From the NCBI GenBank assembly GCA_964544695.1, contig CAZJDB010000052.1:1-64000 (forward strand): a stretch of 64,000 nt of DNA, given 5' to 3'. Below, one piece after another: positions 1 through 6,979 of the stretch. Positions within the stretch are counted from its first letter, which is position 1; the number at the start of each line of letters is the position of its first letter. The stretch is from Dinghuibacter sp964544695. Lineage in GTDB: Bacteria > Bacteroidota > Bacteroidia > Chitinophagales > Chitinophagaceae. The notes beneath the pieces were generated by a model. It made no database searches. It was given only the letters and a program-made list of their open reading frames with translations, and had not been told where the DNA came from. Both the position numbers and the translations under genes were made by a program.

Positions 1-453
1 GAGGCCATTCCGGTGACCCCCCTGGCCGTCAAAGGCACGGGAATCGCAGGCAACCACAACGATCACTACATTTTCGATGCCGGTGCGTCCCATTACGTCA
101 TCATGGTGATGACCCAGGTAGCCTCCGTCTACTCCACCGAGGCGCGCACCGCCTTCTCCCGATACAATGGCGACATCCACTACCAGGACAGCCTCAGCGT
201 CGACACCATCCAGCTCCAGGTACCGGGCGTCAACGTATTGCGCTTCGGCCCCTTCAAAAACGTCATCGACGCCGTCGCCTACCAAACCGAGATCACCCGC
301 GCCGCCCCCAAGGACATCGTCCCCTGGCTGGCTGCTGCGAAATATCAATTCTACGTGATCACACCTGACAACTTGGAAGTTCTGCGTTCCCGTCGGGACA
401 TCGCCGAGTACGCTTTGTTTATCGCCTCCTACCTGAAGAACATGCCACATTAG
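1..453 (+). CDS. C-terminal part of PorW/SprE-like TPR protein (5' end outside window)
   Basis: The frame is open from nucleotide 1, so this is the last ~150 codons of a longer gene. The visible protein has a ferredoxin-like pattern (SHYVIMVM, then LRFGPFKN, then PWLAAAKYQFYVITPDNLEVL) ending shortly before the stop. From memory, this matches the C-terminal domain of the Bacteroidota TPR lipoproteins of the SprE/PorW group, which support gliding motility and type IX secretion at the outer membrane. The TPR part is not in the window, so the family call rests only on the tail. The GTG at position 13 is internal and is not a real start. Confidence 0.6.
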   Translation, partial: EAIPVTPLAVKGTGIAGNHNDHYIFDAGASHYVIMVMTQVASVYSTEARTAFSRYNGDIHYQDSLSVDTIQLQVPGVNVLRFGPFKNVIDAVAYQTEITRAAPKDIVPWLAAAKYQFYVITPDNLEVLRSRRDIAEYALFIASYLKNMPH

Positions 454-466
454 CTTTGTTTTTCGT

Positions 467-531
467 GTGCCGGGAGGGCTGGCCTGCCGCAGCCAGATAC
501 AAAGGGCTGCGGCAAGCCACCCTCCCGGCAC
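467..531. repeat. Long imperfect hairpin 1 (REP-like)
   Basis: Left arm 467-494 and right arm 505-531 are complementary except for one bulged base and one mismatch, with a 10-nt loop at 495-504. The core of the hairpin (485-514) recurs exactly, inverted, inside the second hairpin (620-649). The stretch 454-782 holds no convincing gene. It contains these two hairpins and some partial copies of their arms. No T-run follows, so it is not a classical terminator, although it lies just after the stop at 453. Confidence 0.75.
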
Positions 532-597
532 CGCAGTCACCCCTAGTAACTTTCCGTCGGTTCGAGCCAGCCCTCGCCTGTCAGGCCTCGCGGGTCG

Positions 598-671
598 CCA
601 GCCGTGGCCGAGGGGTGCATGCCGCAGCCCTTTGTATCTGGCTGCGGCATGCACCCCTCGGCCACGGCTGG
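598..671. repeat. Perfect 32-bp inverted repeat, hairpin 2 (REP-like)
   Basis: Arms 598-629 and 640-671 are perfectly complementary over 32 bp, and the loop at 630-639 is 10 nt. The loop is the reverse complement of the hairpin 1 loop. A degraded copy of the outer arm follows (gccacggcgggtgcacc at 686-702, compare 661-675). Apparent reading frames across the repeat are palindrome artefacts. The element lies upstream of the penicillin-binding protein gene at 783. Confidence 0.85.
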
Positions 672-782
672 TGCAGCCCCGAGAGCCACGGCGGGTGCAC
701 CAAAAAGGAGCATAGTTTTTGCAGGTTTAACAGTCCCGGCTCGCCCGAAAACCCTAGTTTTGAACCCAATACAAAGAAACGT

Positions 783-3164
783 ATGTCCAAACCTGTGCGC
801 ATCCTGTGGCGCGTTTTCTTTATAGGCCTCGGCATATTCATTCTGCTCATCCTGCTTGCGGACTGGGGCGTATTCGGCCGCATGCCCAGCCTTGCCGAAC
901 TCGAAAACCCATCGGCGTCCCTGGCCAGCGAAGTCATCGCCCAGGACGGGACACCCATGGGTAAGTATTATGTCCAGGACCGGACCAACGTGGAATTCAA
1001 GGACATCTCTCCCAACGTCATCAACGCCCTGATCGCTACCGAGGACAAGCGCTTTTATGAGCACTCGGGGATCGACTTTTACCGTCTCGGCAGCGCGGTC
1101 ATTCACCTGGCCCGGGACGGGGGCGGCAGCACCATCACACAGCAGCTCGCCAAAAACCTGTTCACCAACTATTCCTCGAACTTCGTGCTTCGCAGCATGC
1201 AAAAGATCAAGGAATGGATCATTGCCGTAAAGCTCGAAAGGAATTTCACGAAGAACGAAATCCTCGCCCTTTACCTCAATACCGTTTCCTTCGGTGAAAA
1301 CATTTACGGCGTCCGAAACGCGGCCCGGACCTTTTTCCAAAAAGAGCCCTCGGAGCTGAACATCGATGAAGCCGCCACGCTCATCGGCATGCTGAAGGCG
1401 AACACCCTGTACAATCCCTTACGCAATCCCCGGACCGCCTTCAACCGCCGCAACACGGTCATCAACCTCATGGCCTCCGCCGGGTACATCACGCCCATGG
1501 CCGCGGCCGAAGCAAAAAGCCAACCCATCCAAACGAACTTCGTGCGCATGGATGAAAACAACGGGTATGCGCCTTATTTCCGGAGCTACCTGGAAGATGA
1601 GTTAAAGGGTTGGTGCAAAACACACTTCAAGAGCAACGGTCAGCCCTATGATCTCTTGAGGGACGGTCTGAAGGTGTATACCACCATCAACATCCGCATG
1701 CAAACCGCGGCCGAGGAAGCCGTGGGCCGCCAACTAAGCTACCTGCAAAAAATTTACTTTCAGCTTCCCTCGATCAGGAACGGCAACGTATGGAAGGGCC
1801 ACGAGTCGATCCTGGAATCCGCCATGCGCGAAAGCGACCGCTGGGTCAACCTGACGGCGGAGGGCCTGACCGATGCCGACATCAAAAAGACCTTTTACGT
1901 CAAGGTCCCCATGAAGGTTTTCGCGTGGAACGACAAGCGCGAAAAGGACACCATCATGACCCCCATGGACTCCATCAAATATCATAAGGAAATCATCCAG
2001 GCTTCCTTTATGGTCATGGATCCCGTAACAGGCGAAGTCCGCGCCTGGGTGGGTGGGGCCGGTTTCAAAAGGTTCAAGTTCGACCACGTCAACATAGACA
2101 CCAAGCGCCAGGTCGGGTCGACCTTCAAGCCCTTGCTGTACACCTACGCCGTTGAGAACGGCTATACCCCCGAGACCATTTTGCCCGAAGGCCCCATTAA
2201 CATGGGCGGGAAGGAAATTGATGGAAAGGGCGGGCCCATGGAGGTTTGTCTTGCTTATTCGTACGACCCCCCCGCCGTTTACCTGATCAACCAGTTCCAG
2301 CCGCAGCCCATCGTGAACTTCGCGAAACAGTGCGGGATCGAAAGTAAGTTGGAACCCTATCCCTCTCTCGCCCTGGGCGCGGGGGACATATCCCTCATCG
2401 AGATGATGCGGGCCTATACCATGTACCCTGGTTACGGCGTAAACGTCAAGCCAATTTATATTTCGCGCATAGAGGACCGCAACGGGAACGTCCTGGCCAC
2501 CTTCTTCCCGGACCGCAAGCAAGTCATCAGCGAAGCCGCGGCTTACACTATGATCAAGATGATGGAAGCCGTCGTAGACTATGGAACCGGCCGGAGCCTC
2601 CACCTGGGCATGGGCCTGGATGGCGAAATGGCGGGCAAGACGGGTACCATGGGTAAGGTCGGGTCGCAGAACGGGAACACCGATACCTGGTACATCGGGT
2701 ATACGCCCCAACTCCTGGCGGGCGCCTGGGTTGGCTGCGACGACCCCTTCCTGAAAATGGTGGGAGAAGGGAACACGGTAGCCCTCCCCATCTGGGGCTA
2801 CTTCTTTCAGAAGGTATATGCCGACCGCACGCTAGGCGTCGACCCCAGCGCGCACTTCAACATCCCCGCCTCGCTGAAGAACGACCTGCAGTACGACTAT
2901 CAAAACCTCAGCGGCCAATACGGGAACCGGCCGGATAACGAGGACAACGGGAACGGCAACGCCGCCGATTACAACCAGTTGCCTCCCAACAAAGGCGCGC
3001 AACAGTACATAGCCCCCGAGTCCAAACTTGACCCTGAAGAGCAGCGGGTGATCGACGAAGCAGCGCGTCAAAACAAAACCAAAAAAGACACATCGGGCCA
3101 GGGAGGAGGTAAGCGCCAAAACCTCTTCCAGAAAATCGGGTCCATATTCCGGCGCAAAAACTAA
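783..3164 (+). CDS. Class A penicillin-binding protein 1A (transglycosylase-transpeptidase)
   Basis: This 793-residue bifunctional enzyme polymerises lipid II and cross-links peptidoglycan in the periplasm. A single membrane anchor (about residues 7-27) is followed by a GT51 domain (about 60-235) with the catalytic EDKRFYEH motif (Glu87), GGSTITQQLAKNLF and KNEILALYLN. The transpeptidase domain has STFK (Ser446, Lys449) and KTGT (619-622). At the expected SxN position the sequence is Ser493-Tyr-Asp495, so the usual Asn is Asp. The tail (about 715-793) is Asn/Gly/Lys-rich, low-complexity and basic at the end. ATG 783 is chosen because it directly precedes the anchor. The frame stays open upstream to a TTG at 456, but that part reads through the hairpins. 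Family call is firm; activity of the transpeptidase is less certain. Confidence 0.92.
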   Translation: MSKPVRILWRVFFIGLGIFILLILLADWGVFGRMPSLAELENPSASLASEVIAQDGTPMGKYYVQDRTNVEFKDISPNVINALIATEDKRFYEHSGIDFYRLGSAVIHLARDGGGSTITQQLAKNLFTNYSSNFVLRSMQKIKEWIIAVKLERNFTKNEILALYLNTVSFGENIYGVRNAARTFFQKEPSELNIDEAATLIGMLKANTLYNPLRNPRTAFNRRNTVINLMASAGYITPMAAAEAKSQPIQTNFVRMDENNGYAPYFRSYLEDELKGWCKTHFKSNGQPYDLLRDGLKVYTTINIRMQTAAEEAVGRQLSYLQKIYFQLPSIRNGNVWKGHESILESAMRESDRWVNLTAEGLTDADIKKTFYVKVPMKVFAWNDKREKDTIMTPMDSIKYHKEIIQASFMVMDPVTGEVRAWVGGAGFKRFKFDHVNIDTKRQVGSTFKPLLYTYAVENGYTPETILPEGPINMGGKEIDGKGGPMEVCLAYSYDPPAVYLINQFQPQPIVNFAKQCGIESKLEPYPSLALGAGDISLIEMMRAYTMYPGYGVNVKPIYISRIEDRNGNVLATFFPDRKQVISEAAAYTMIKMMEAVVDYGTGRSLHLGMGLDGEMAGKTGTMGKVGSQNGNTDTWYIGYTPQLLAGAWVGCDDPFLKMVGEGNTVALPIWGYFFQKVYADRTLGVDPSAHFNIPASLKNDLQYDYQNLSGQYGNRPDNEDNGNGNAADYNQLPPNKGAQQYIAPESKLDPEEQRVIDEAARQNKTKKDTSGQGGGKRQNLFQKIGSIFRRKN

Positions 3165-3189
3165 AAACTAAATCAAACACCAAAATAGT

Positions 3190-3741
3190 ATGAAGCAATT
3201 ATTTCTACTTACGATTGCCAGCAGCCTTGCCGTCACCTTCGCCTCGGCGCAGGACACGCCCGAAGACAAATCCAAACGGCCCAGCCCCCCGGCAACCGTC
3301 ACACAAACCATCAAGGGTGGCGTCAACGTCACCATCGACTACAGCCAGCCCTCCGTCAAGGGCCGCACCATCGGAGGCAGTGAAATCGCGCCCTACGGGC
3401 AAGTCTGGAGGACCGGGGCCAACGAGGCCACCACCATTAGCGTATCCGCTCCCGTGACCATCGAAGGCAAGGCCTTGGCCGCCGGCAAGTACTGCCTCTT
3501 TACCATCCCTACCGCTACCACCTGGACCATCATCATCAACAAGACCCTGACCCTCCCCAACGGGAAGCCCACCTGGGGCGCTTACACCTACAAGCAGGAT
3601 GCCGACGTGCTGCGCGTAGATGTCCCCTCCGGGAAATCACCCTCCTTTACAGAAAAGATGACCTTCAACATCGATAAGGGTGGGAAGGTGACTTTGCTGT
3701 GGGGGGATAAGGAAGTGGATTTCCACCTGGCCAAAGGCTAA
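3190..3741 (+). CDS. DUF2911 domain secreted protein
   Basis: A 183-residue protein with a signal peptide (residues 1-20, ending ASA before QDTPED) and one DUF2911 domain: VTIDYSQPSVKGRTIGG, YGQVWRTGANEATTI, GKYCLFTIP, and a closing LLWGDKEVDFHL. Members are common in Bacteroidota and are exported, but no biochemical function is known to me. It starts 25 nt after the PBP1A stop on the same strand, so it may be cotranscribed, and a probable terminator follows at 3882-3910. The region 3742-3881 is GC-rich and appears non-coding. Confidence 0.85.
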   Translation: MKQLFLLTIASSLAVTFASAQDTPEDKSKRPSPPATVTQTIKGGVNVTIDYSQPSVKGRTIGGSEIAPYGQVWRTGANEATTISVSAPVTIEGKALAAGKYCLFTIPTATTWTIIINKTLTLPNGKPTWGAYTYKQDADVLRVDVPSGKSPSFTEKMTFNIDKGGKVTLLWGDKEVDFHLAKG

Positions 3742-3881
3742 CCGCCCGCCGCGCGCCATTGGCGCTTCTCCGCCGCACCCGCCGGCCTGCGCCCGCTTGC
3801 CGCGGCCATCGGCCGGCGCCTCCGCGCCAGTCACGTCATCGCATTAGCCGCCCGAGCAGGGTGGCCCCCTTGAAACACATC

Positions 3882-3910
3882 AGCCGTCCCGCGTGGGCGG
3901 CTTTTTTTAT
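3882..3910 (+). terminator. Probable rho-independent terminator
   Basis: AGCCGTCC pairs with GGGCGGCT (one G-T wobble) around a short GC loop, followed by a run of seven T. It would end transcription of the PBP1A-DUF2911 unit, immediately before the ATG at 3928. Confidence 0.6.
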
Positions 3911-3927
3911 CTTTATCAAAAATACCT

Positions 3928-4689
3928 ATGTCCACCCAACTCGAAAAGGCACGCGCATTCAAGGCACTCCACAGCAGCGGCAAACTCCTTTTCCTCCCCA
4001 ATATCTGGGACGTCGCCGGCGCCCGCCTCCTCGAGGAACTCAGCTTCCCCGCCGTAGCCACCGCCAGCGCGGCCGTATCACGGAGCCTGGGATACGAAGA
4101 CGGAGAACACATTCCCTTCGACAAGCTTTGCTGGTTGCTGGAGCGGATCGTCCAAAACGTGCAAATTCCCGTTACTGCCGACATCGAAGCCGGTTTCGCG
4201 GCCGACCTGCCGCGCCTGAAGGAAAATATCGGGCTCGTCCTGGACTGTGGCATCGTAGGCATCAACTTTGAAGATACCATTCCCCGGACCCAACAACTTT
4301 ATCCTATCGATGTCCAGGTTTCGCGCCTCCGCGCAGTCCGCGAAGCCGCCGATACCTATGGCATTCCGTTATATATCAATGCGCGAGTCGATGTATTCGT
4401 GCGCCTGAGCGCCCAGCCCCCCGAGACACAATTGCAGGAGGCCCTGGCCCGCGCGGGCGCTTACCGCTCAGCAGGCGCCGACGGCATCTACCCCATCGGC
4501 GTGAAGAATCAGGAAACGATTAAAGCCCTTGTGAAGGGCATCGCCGCGCCCATCAATATCGGGTCCGGCGGCCAGGACCTGAAAGCCCTGGCGGCCATGG
4601 GCGTCGCGCGCGTCAGCATGGGACCGGGGTTTCAAACGATGACGTTGAAGGCGATGAAGGAAAAAGCCGCTGAGCTCGCGAATTTTTAA
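3928..4689 (+). CDS. Isocitrate lyase/PEP mutase superfamily enzyme
   Basis: A 253-residue TIM-barrel protein of the PEP mutase/isocitrate lyase superfamily. Visible motifs are FLPNIWDVAGARLLEE near the N-terminus, ATASAAVSRSLGY, the metal-binding region TADIEAGF (about residues 84-91), GINFEDT, YINARVDVF and the closing GVARVSMGPGF. The length fits the short oxaloacetate decarboxylase/carboxyPEP mutase-like members rather than true isocitrate lyase, and the KKCGH signature of isocitrate lyase is absent. The exact substrate cannot be read from the sequence. Its stop abuts the end of the convergent Fic gene with no spacer. Confidence 0.85.
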   Translation: MSTQLEKARAFKALHSSGKLLFLPNIWDVAGARLLEELSFPAVATASAAVSRSLGYEDGEHIPFDKLCWLLERIVQNVQIPVTADIEAGFAADLPRLKENIGLVLDCGIVGINFEDTIPRTQQLYPIDVQVSRLRAVREAADTYGIPLYINARVDVFVRLSAQPPETQLQEALARAGAYRSAGADGIYPIGVKNQETIKALVKGIAAPINIGSGGQDLKALAAMGVARVSMGPGFQTMTLKAMKEKAAELANF

Positions 4690-5757
4690 TCAGCGTACCA
4701 GCCTGTAATTCGTACTCCTACCCCCGCCCGGCTCCTTTTCCAGGATACCCTTATCCAACAAATCCTGGATATCCCTCAAAGCCGTATCGGTGGAAGTTTT
4801 CATCATTTTAGCCCATTTCCCCGAAGTCAAGTTGCTCATTGACTTACCAAGCATCAATTGTTGTCGGGCATTCAGTGAAACACCCCTAAGTTTCTCTCGA
4901 AAACGATTTTGATCTAACAACCCCGTCAATGAACTTTCAATAGCATCATCCAGGCAATCCAGAAACCATTTGATCCACTCGGTTATATCGAGATCTCCCT
5001 TTTGGATGCTTTCCAGCAAATCATAGTAGCCCTTTTTCTCCTTCAAAATTTGCGCGGACATGCTGTAAAAACGTTGAGGGCTGCCGTCGGACCGGGCCAA
5101 CTGGAGATCGCTGATCGCCCTGGCGATACGGCCGTTTCCGTCATCGAACGGGTGAATGGTGACGAACCATAGATGGGCGATCGCCGCCTTCATCACCGCA
5201 TCCTCGGTGGGGTCGGCATTGAACCAATCCAGGAAACGGGACATTTCTCTCGGTACCAACGTAGCATCCGGCGCTTCAAAATGCACGCGTCTGCGTCCCA
5301 GAGGCCCGGATACTACTTGCATAGGCCCCGCCTCAGGTGTGCGCCAAGCAGCCCGAGTCAGCCCAATTCGTCCCATTGGGAATAGTTCGGAATGCCACCC
5401 GAATAACCTTTCTTTCGTCAAAGGCTTATCGTATTGTTGCGTAGCGTCCAGCATCATCGCAACCACTCCGTCCACGTTTCTATCGGACGGAACCGCGCCC
5501 CCGATATCGATTCCCAGGCGATTTGCAATGGAGGAACGTACCTGAACCGCATCGAGGTGCTCTCCTTCGATTTCACTCGACTTGGTGACATCCAGGGTCA
5601 ATGTGTCCAACAGCGCCGATTCTTTTATGTCAAAACCCGCCGCATCCATTTGTCCTATGATCAGACCCTGCCTATGGCGTACCTCTCCCAATCGGGGTAC
5701 AACCGAGGTCATTTCCCAATTAAATTCAGGCCAGCCTTTTAGCTCGTAGATATACAT
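4690..5757 (-). CDS. Fic family protein with DUF4172-like N-terminus and winged-helix C-terminus
   Basis: A 355-residue protein predicted to AMPylate target proteins or otherwise transfer phosphate-containing groups. The N-terminal segment (MYIYELKGWPEFNWE) fits DUF4172. The inhibitory motif Ser60-x-x-x-Glu64-Gly65 lies before the Fic core, the class II arrangement. The active-site loop is HPFDDGNGRIAR with His202. The last ~60 residues (SGKWAKMMKTSTDTALRDIQDL) look like a winged helix-turn-helix. The ATG at 5757 begins the conserved N-terminus; a GTG at 5796 would extend it through an operator-like palindrome and is less likely. Three palindromes upstream suggest autoregulation by the C-terminal DNA-binding domain. 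Confidence 0.9.
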   Translation of the reverse strand: MYIYELKGWPEFNWEMTSVVPRLGEVRHRQGLIIGQMDAAGFDIKESALLDTLTLDVTKSSEIEGEHLDAVQVRSSIANRLGIDIGGAVPSDRNVDGVVAMMLDATQQYDKPLTKERLFGWHSELFPMGRIGLTRAAWRTPEAGPMQVVSGPLGRRRVHFEAPDATLVPREMSRFLDWFNADPTEDAVMKAAIAHLWFVTIHPFDDGNGRIARAISDLQLARSDGSPQRFYSMSAQILKEKKGYYDLLESIQKGDLDITEWIKWFLDCLDDAIESSLTGLLDQNRFREKLRGVSLNARQQLMLGKSMSNLTSGKWAKMMKTSTDTALRDIQDLLDKGILEKEPGGGRSTNYRLVR

Positions 5758-5914
5758 ATTCGCCGCATATTTGCGGTAAATGTACAACTTATTCACCGCA
5801 TCGCCAAACTATTCGCCGCAAAAATGCGGCGATTGCTGGAATTTAGCCGCAGCATAGAGCGATTGAGGGACATTCGCCGCAAATATGCGGTAAATAGGTC
5901 AAATAATCACCGCA
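5758..5914. promoter_or_regulatory. Operator array upstream of the Fic gene: three CCGCA-N4-TGCGG palindromes plus half-sites
   Basis: Three 24-bp inverted repeats occur at 5758-5781, 5811-5834 and 5872-5895. Each is CCGCA-N4-TGCGG with flanks extending the half-site to ATTYRCCGCA (the outermost bases vary slightly). Further half-sites lie at 5791-5800 (attcaccgca), 5842-5851 (tttagccgca) and 5905-5914 (aatcaccgca); the last overlaps the end of the upstream outer-membrane protein gene. The first palindrome touches the Fic start codon. The spacing and conservation point to a dimeric DNA-binding protein; the Fic protein itself, with its winged helix, is the simplest candidate. That assignment is inferred. 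Confidence 0.75.
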
Positions 5915-6515
5915 AGGACCTGGTGGTATGCGAACTGCCGATGGAGCCGGCAACGCCAAGGCTATAATAAAAGGTGGAGGCCGCGTTTTCGGAGACCCCT
6001 ACCTGGTACTGCAAATGCACCAGAAGATAGGCTTCATTAAAGAAATTGACCTGAAGGCCCAGCCCCAGGGGCATGTACGCCCCGAAACTCCCTTTATAAT
6101 CGAAGACCCCCACGCCTGCGGAAACAAAGGGTGAAACCCAATGCCTGTCGCTGAGGATTTTGTAGTGCACGGAGGCGTCAAGGGCGTTCAGGAGGTATTC
6201 GTTGTCGTAGCCGCCGTTGTTGGGAAAGGGATAGGCCAGGAAGGATCCTGTATAGCGGATAAAATAATCGAAATGGTCCGTGATACCGTTGAGAAAGCTC
6301 AGGGCGAGGCCAGGCTGCATGTCCCCGATATTGGTGATGCTGCCGGCCCCAAGCGTTTTCGAAAGACCCACCTGGTGGAGGAGCATGGCGGTGTTGAAGT
6401 CGTAAAGCGAGAAATGGATGCCGATGGCGGGGTCCTTCTTGTATTTATAAGTCGACTGGGCCGCTCCCGCCAGGGAGAGCAGCAGCCAGCAGCTCACAAA
6501 TAGTACGGTCCTCAT
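5907..6515 (-). CDS. Small outer-membrane beta-barrel protein
   Basis: A 202-residue exported protein. The signal peptide (MRTVLFVSCWLLLSLAGAAQ) is followed by alternating hydrophobic/polar strands such as FDYFIRYTGSFL, VHYKILSDRHWVSPFVSAG and AYLLVHLQYQVGVS, typical of an 8- to 10-strand outer-membrane barrel. No specific family is recognised. ATG 6515 is chosen because it starts the signal peptide; the open frame further upstream overlaps the RlpA-like gene. It lies 8 nt downstream of that gene, suggesting one transcript with the L,D-transpeptidase, and 149 nt upstream of the Fic gene. Confidence 0.7.
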   Translation of the reverse strand: MRTVLFVSCWLLLSLAGAAQSTYKYKKDPAIGIHFSLYDFNTAMLLHQVGLSKTLGAGSITNIGDMQPGLALSFLNGITDHFDYFIRYTGSFLAYPFPNNGGYDNEYLLNALDASVHYKILSDRHWVSPFVSAGVGVFDYKGSFGAYMPLGLGLQVNFFNEAYLLVHLQYQVGVSENAASTFYYSLGVAGSIGSSHTTRSLR

Positions 6516-6523
6516 ATGGCCAT

Positions 6524-6979
6524 TTATCGCTTGATAGTAGTATCGGTTGCAAATTTCAAACCCAGGGAATCCAGCAGGTGATGAGCCTCGCGGCGTGTCA
6601 CCACCTCTACCCTTACCCGGGTCAGGCCCCGCGCATAAAATCCCAGCTCCCGCGCCGCCCTGGCGCTTACGTCGATTAGGCGCTTGTTCTGCGGGTGCAT
6701 CCGGTCGTTGATCCACAGGGCGATCCGACGGTGGTTCCGCAGGTTGGTCACGCGGACCCAGGTTTTCAGGGGCAGGACGTTGCAGGCAGCGGTCAGTTTG
6801 TCGGGGTCGAACACTTCATCATCGTGCGTCAGGCGGCCCCTGAATCGCTCGCCATAGTAACTGGCGACACCTTCCAGCACGACGCGCTTCGGGGGAGGCG
6901 CGATCGCGAAACGCGGAGGGGCAGCCATGCCGGGAACCCCCAGCAAGCAAGTCCATATAAGTATCCGGGCCACAATCAA
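6524..6979 (-). CDS. RlpA-like double-psi beta-barrel protein
   Basis: A 151-residue exported protein with an N-terminal signal segment (about 1-20) and an RlpA-like double-psi beta-barrel: GVASYYGERFRGRLTHDDEVF, LTAACNVLPLKTWVRVTNL, and INDRMHPQNKRLIDVS. The Asp of the catalytic NDR motif is kept. RlpA proteins cleave stem-less glycan strands or bind peptidoglycan. There is no SPOR domain, as in many short homologues. The gene overlaps the upstream L,D-transpeptidase by 4 nt, so the two are translationally coupled and probably both act on the cell wall. Confidence 0.85.
   Translation of the reverse strand: MIVARILIWTCLLGVPGMAAPPRFAIAPPPKRVVLEGVASYYGERFRGRLTHDDEVFDPDKLTAACNVLPLKTWVRVTNLRNHRRIALWINDRMHPQNKRLIDVSARAARELGFYARGLTRVRVEVVTRREAHHLLDSLGLKFATDTTIKR

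Noticed and set aside
456..782. An upstream TTG-initiated extension of the PBP1A frame and other frames through the hairpins
   Set aside because: The open frames follow from the inverted repeats; translation has no signal or conserved sequence before ATG 783.
543..1340. A 265-codon minus-strand frame across the start of PBP1A
   Set aside because: It is antisense to a clear coding sequence and only stays open because of GC-rich codon use.
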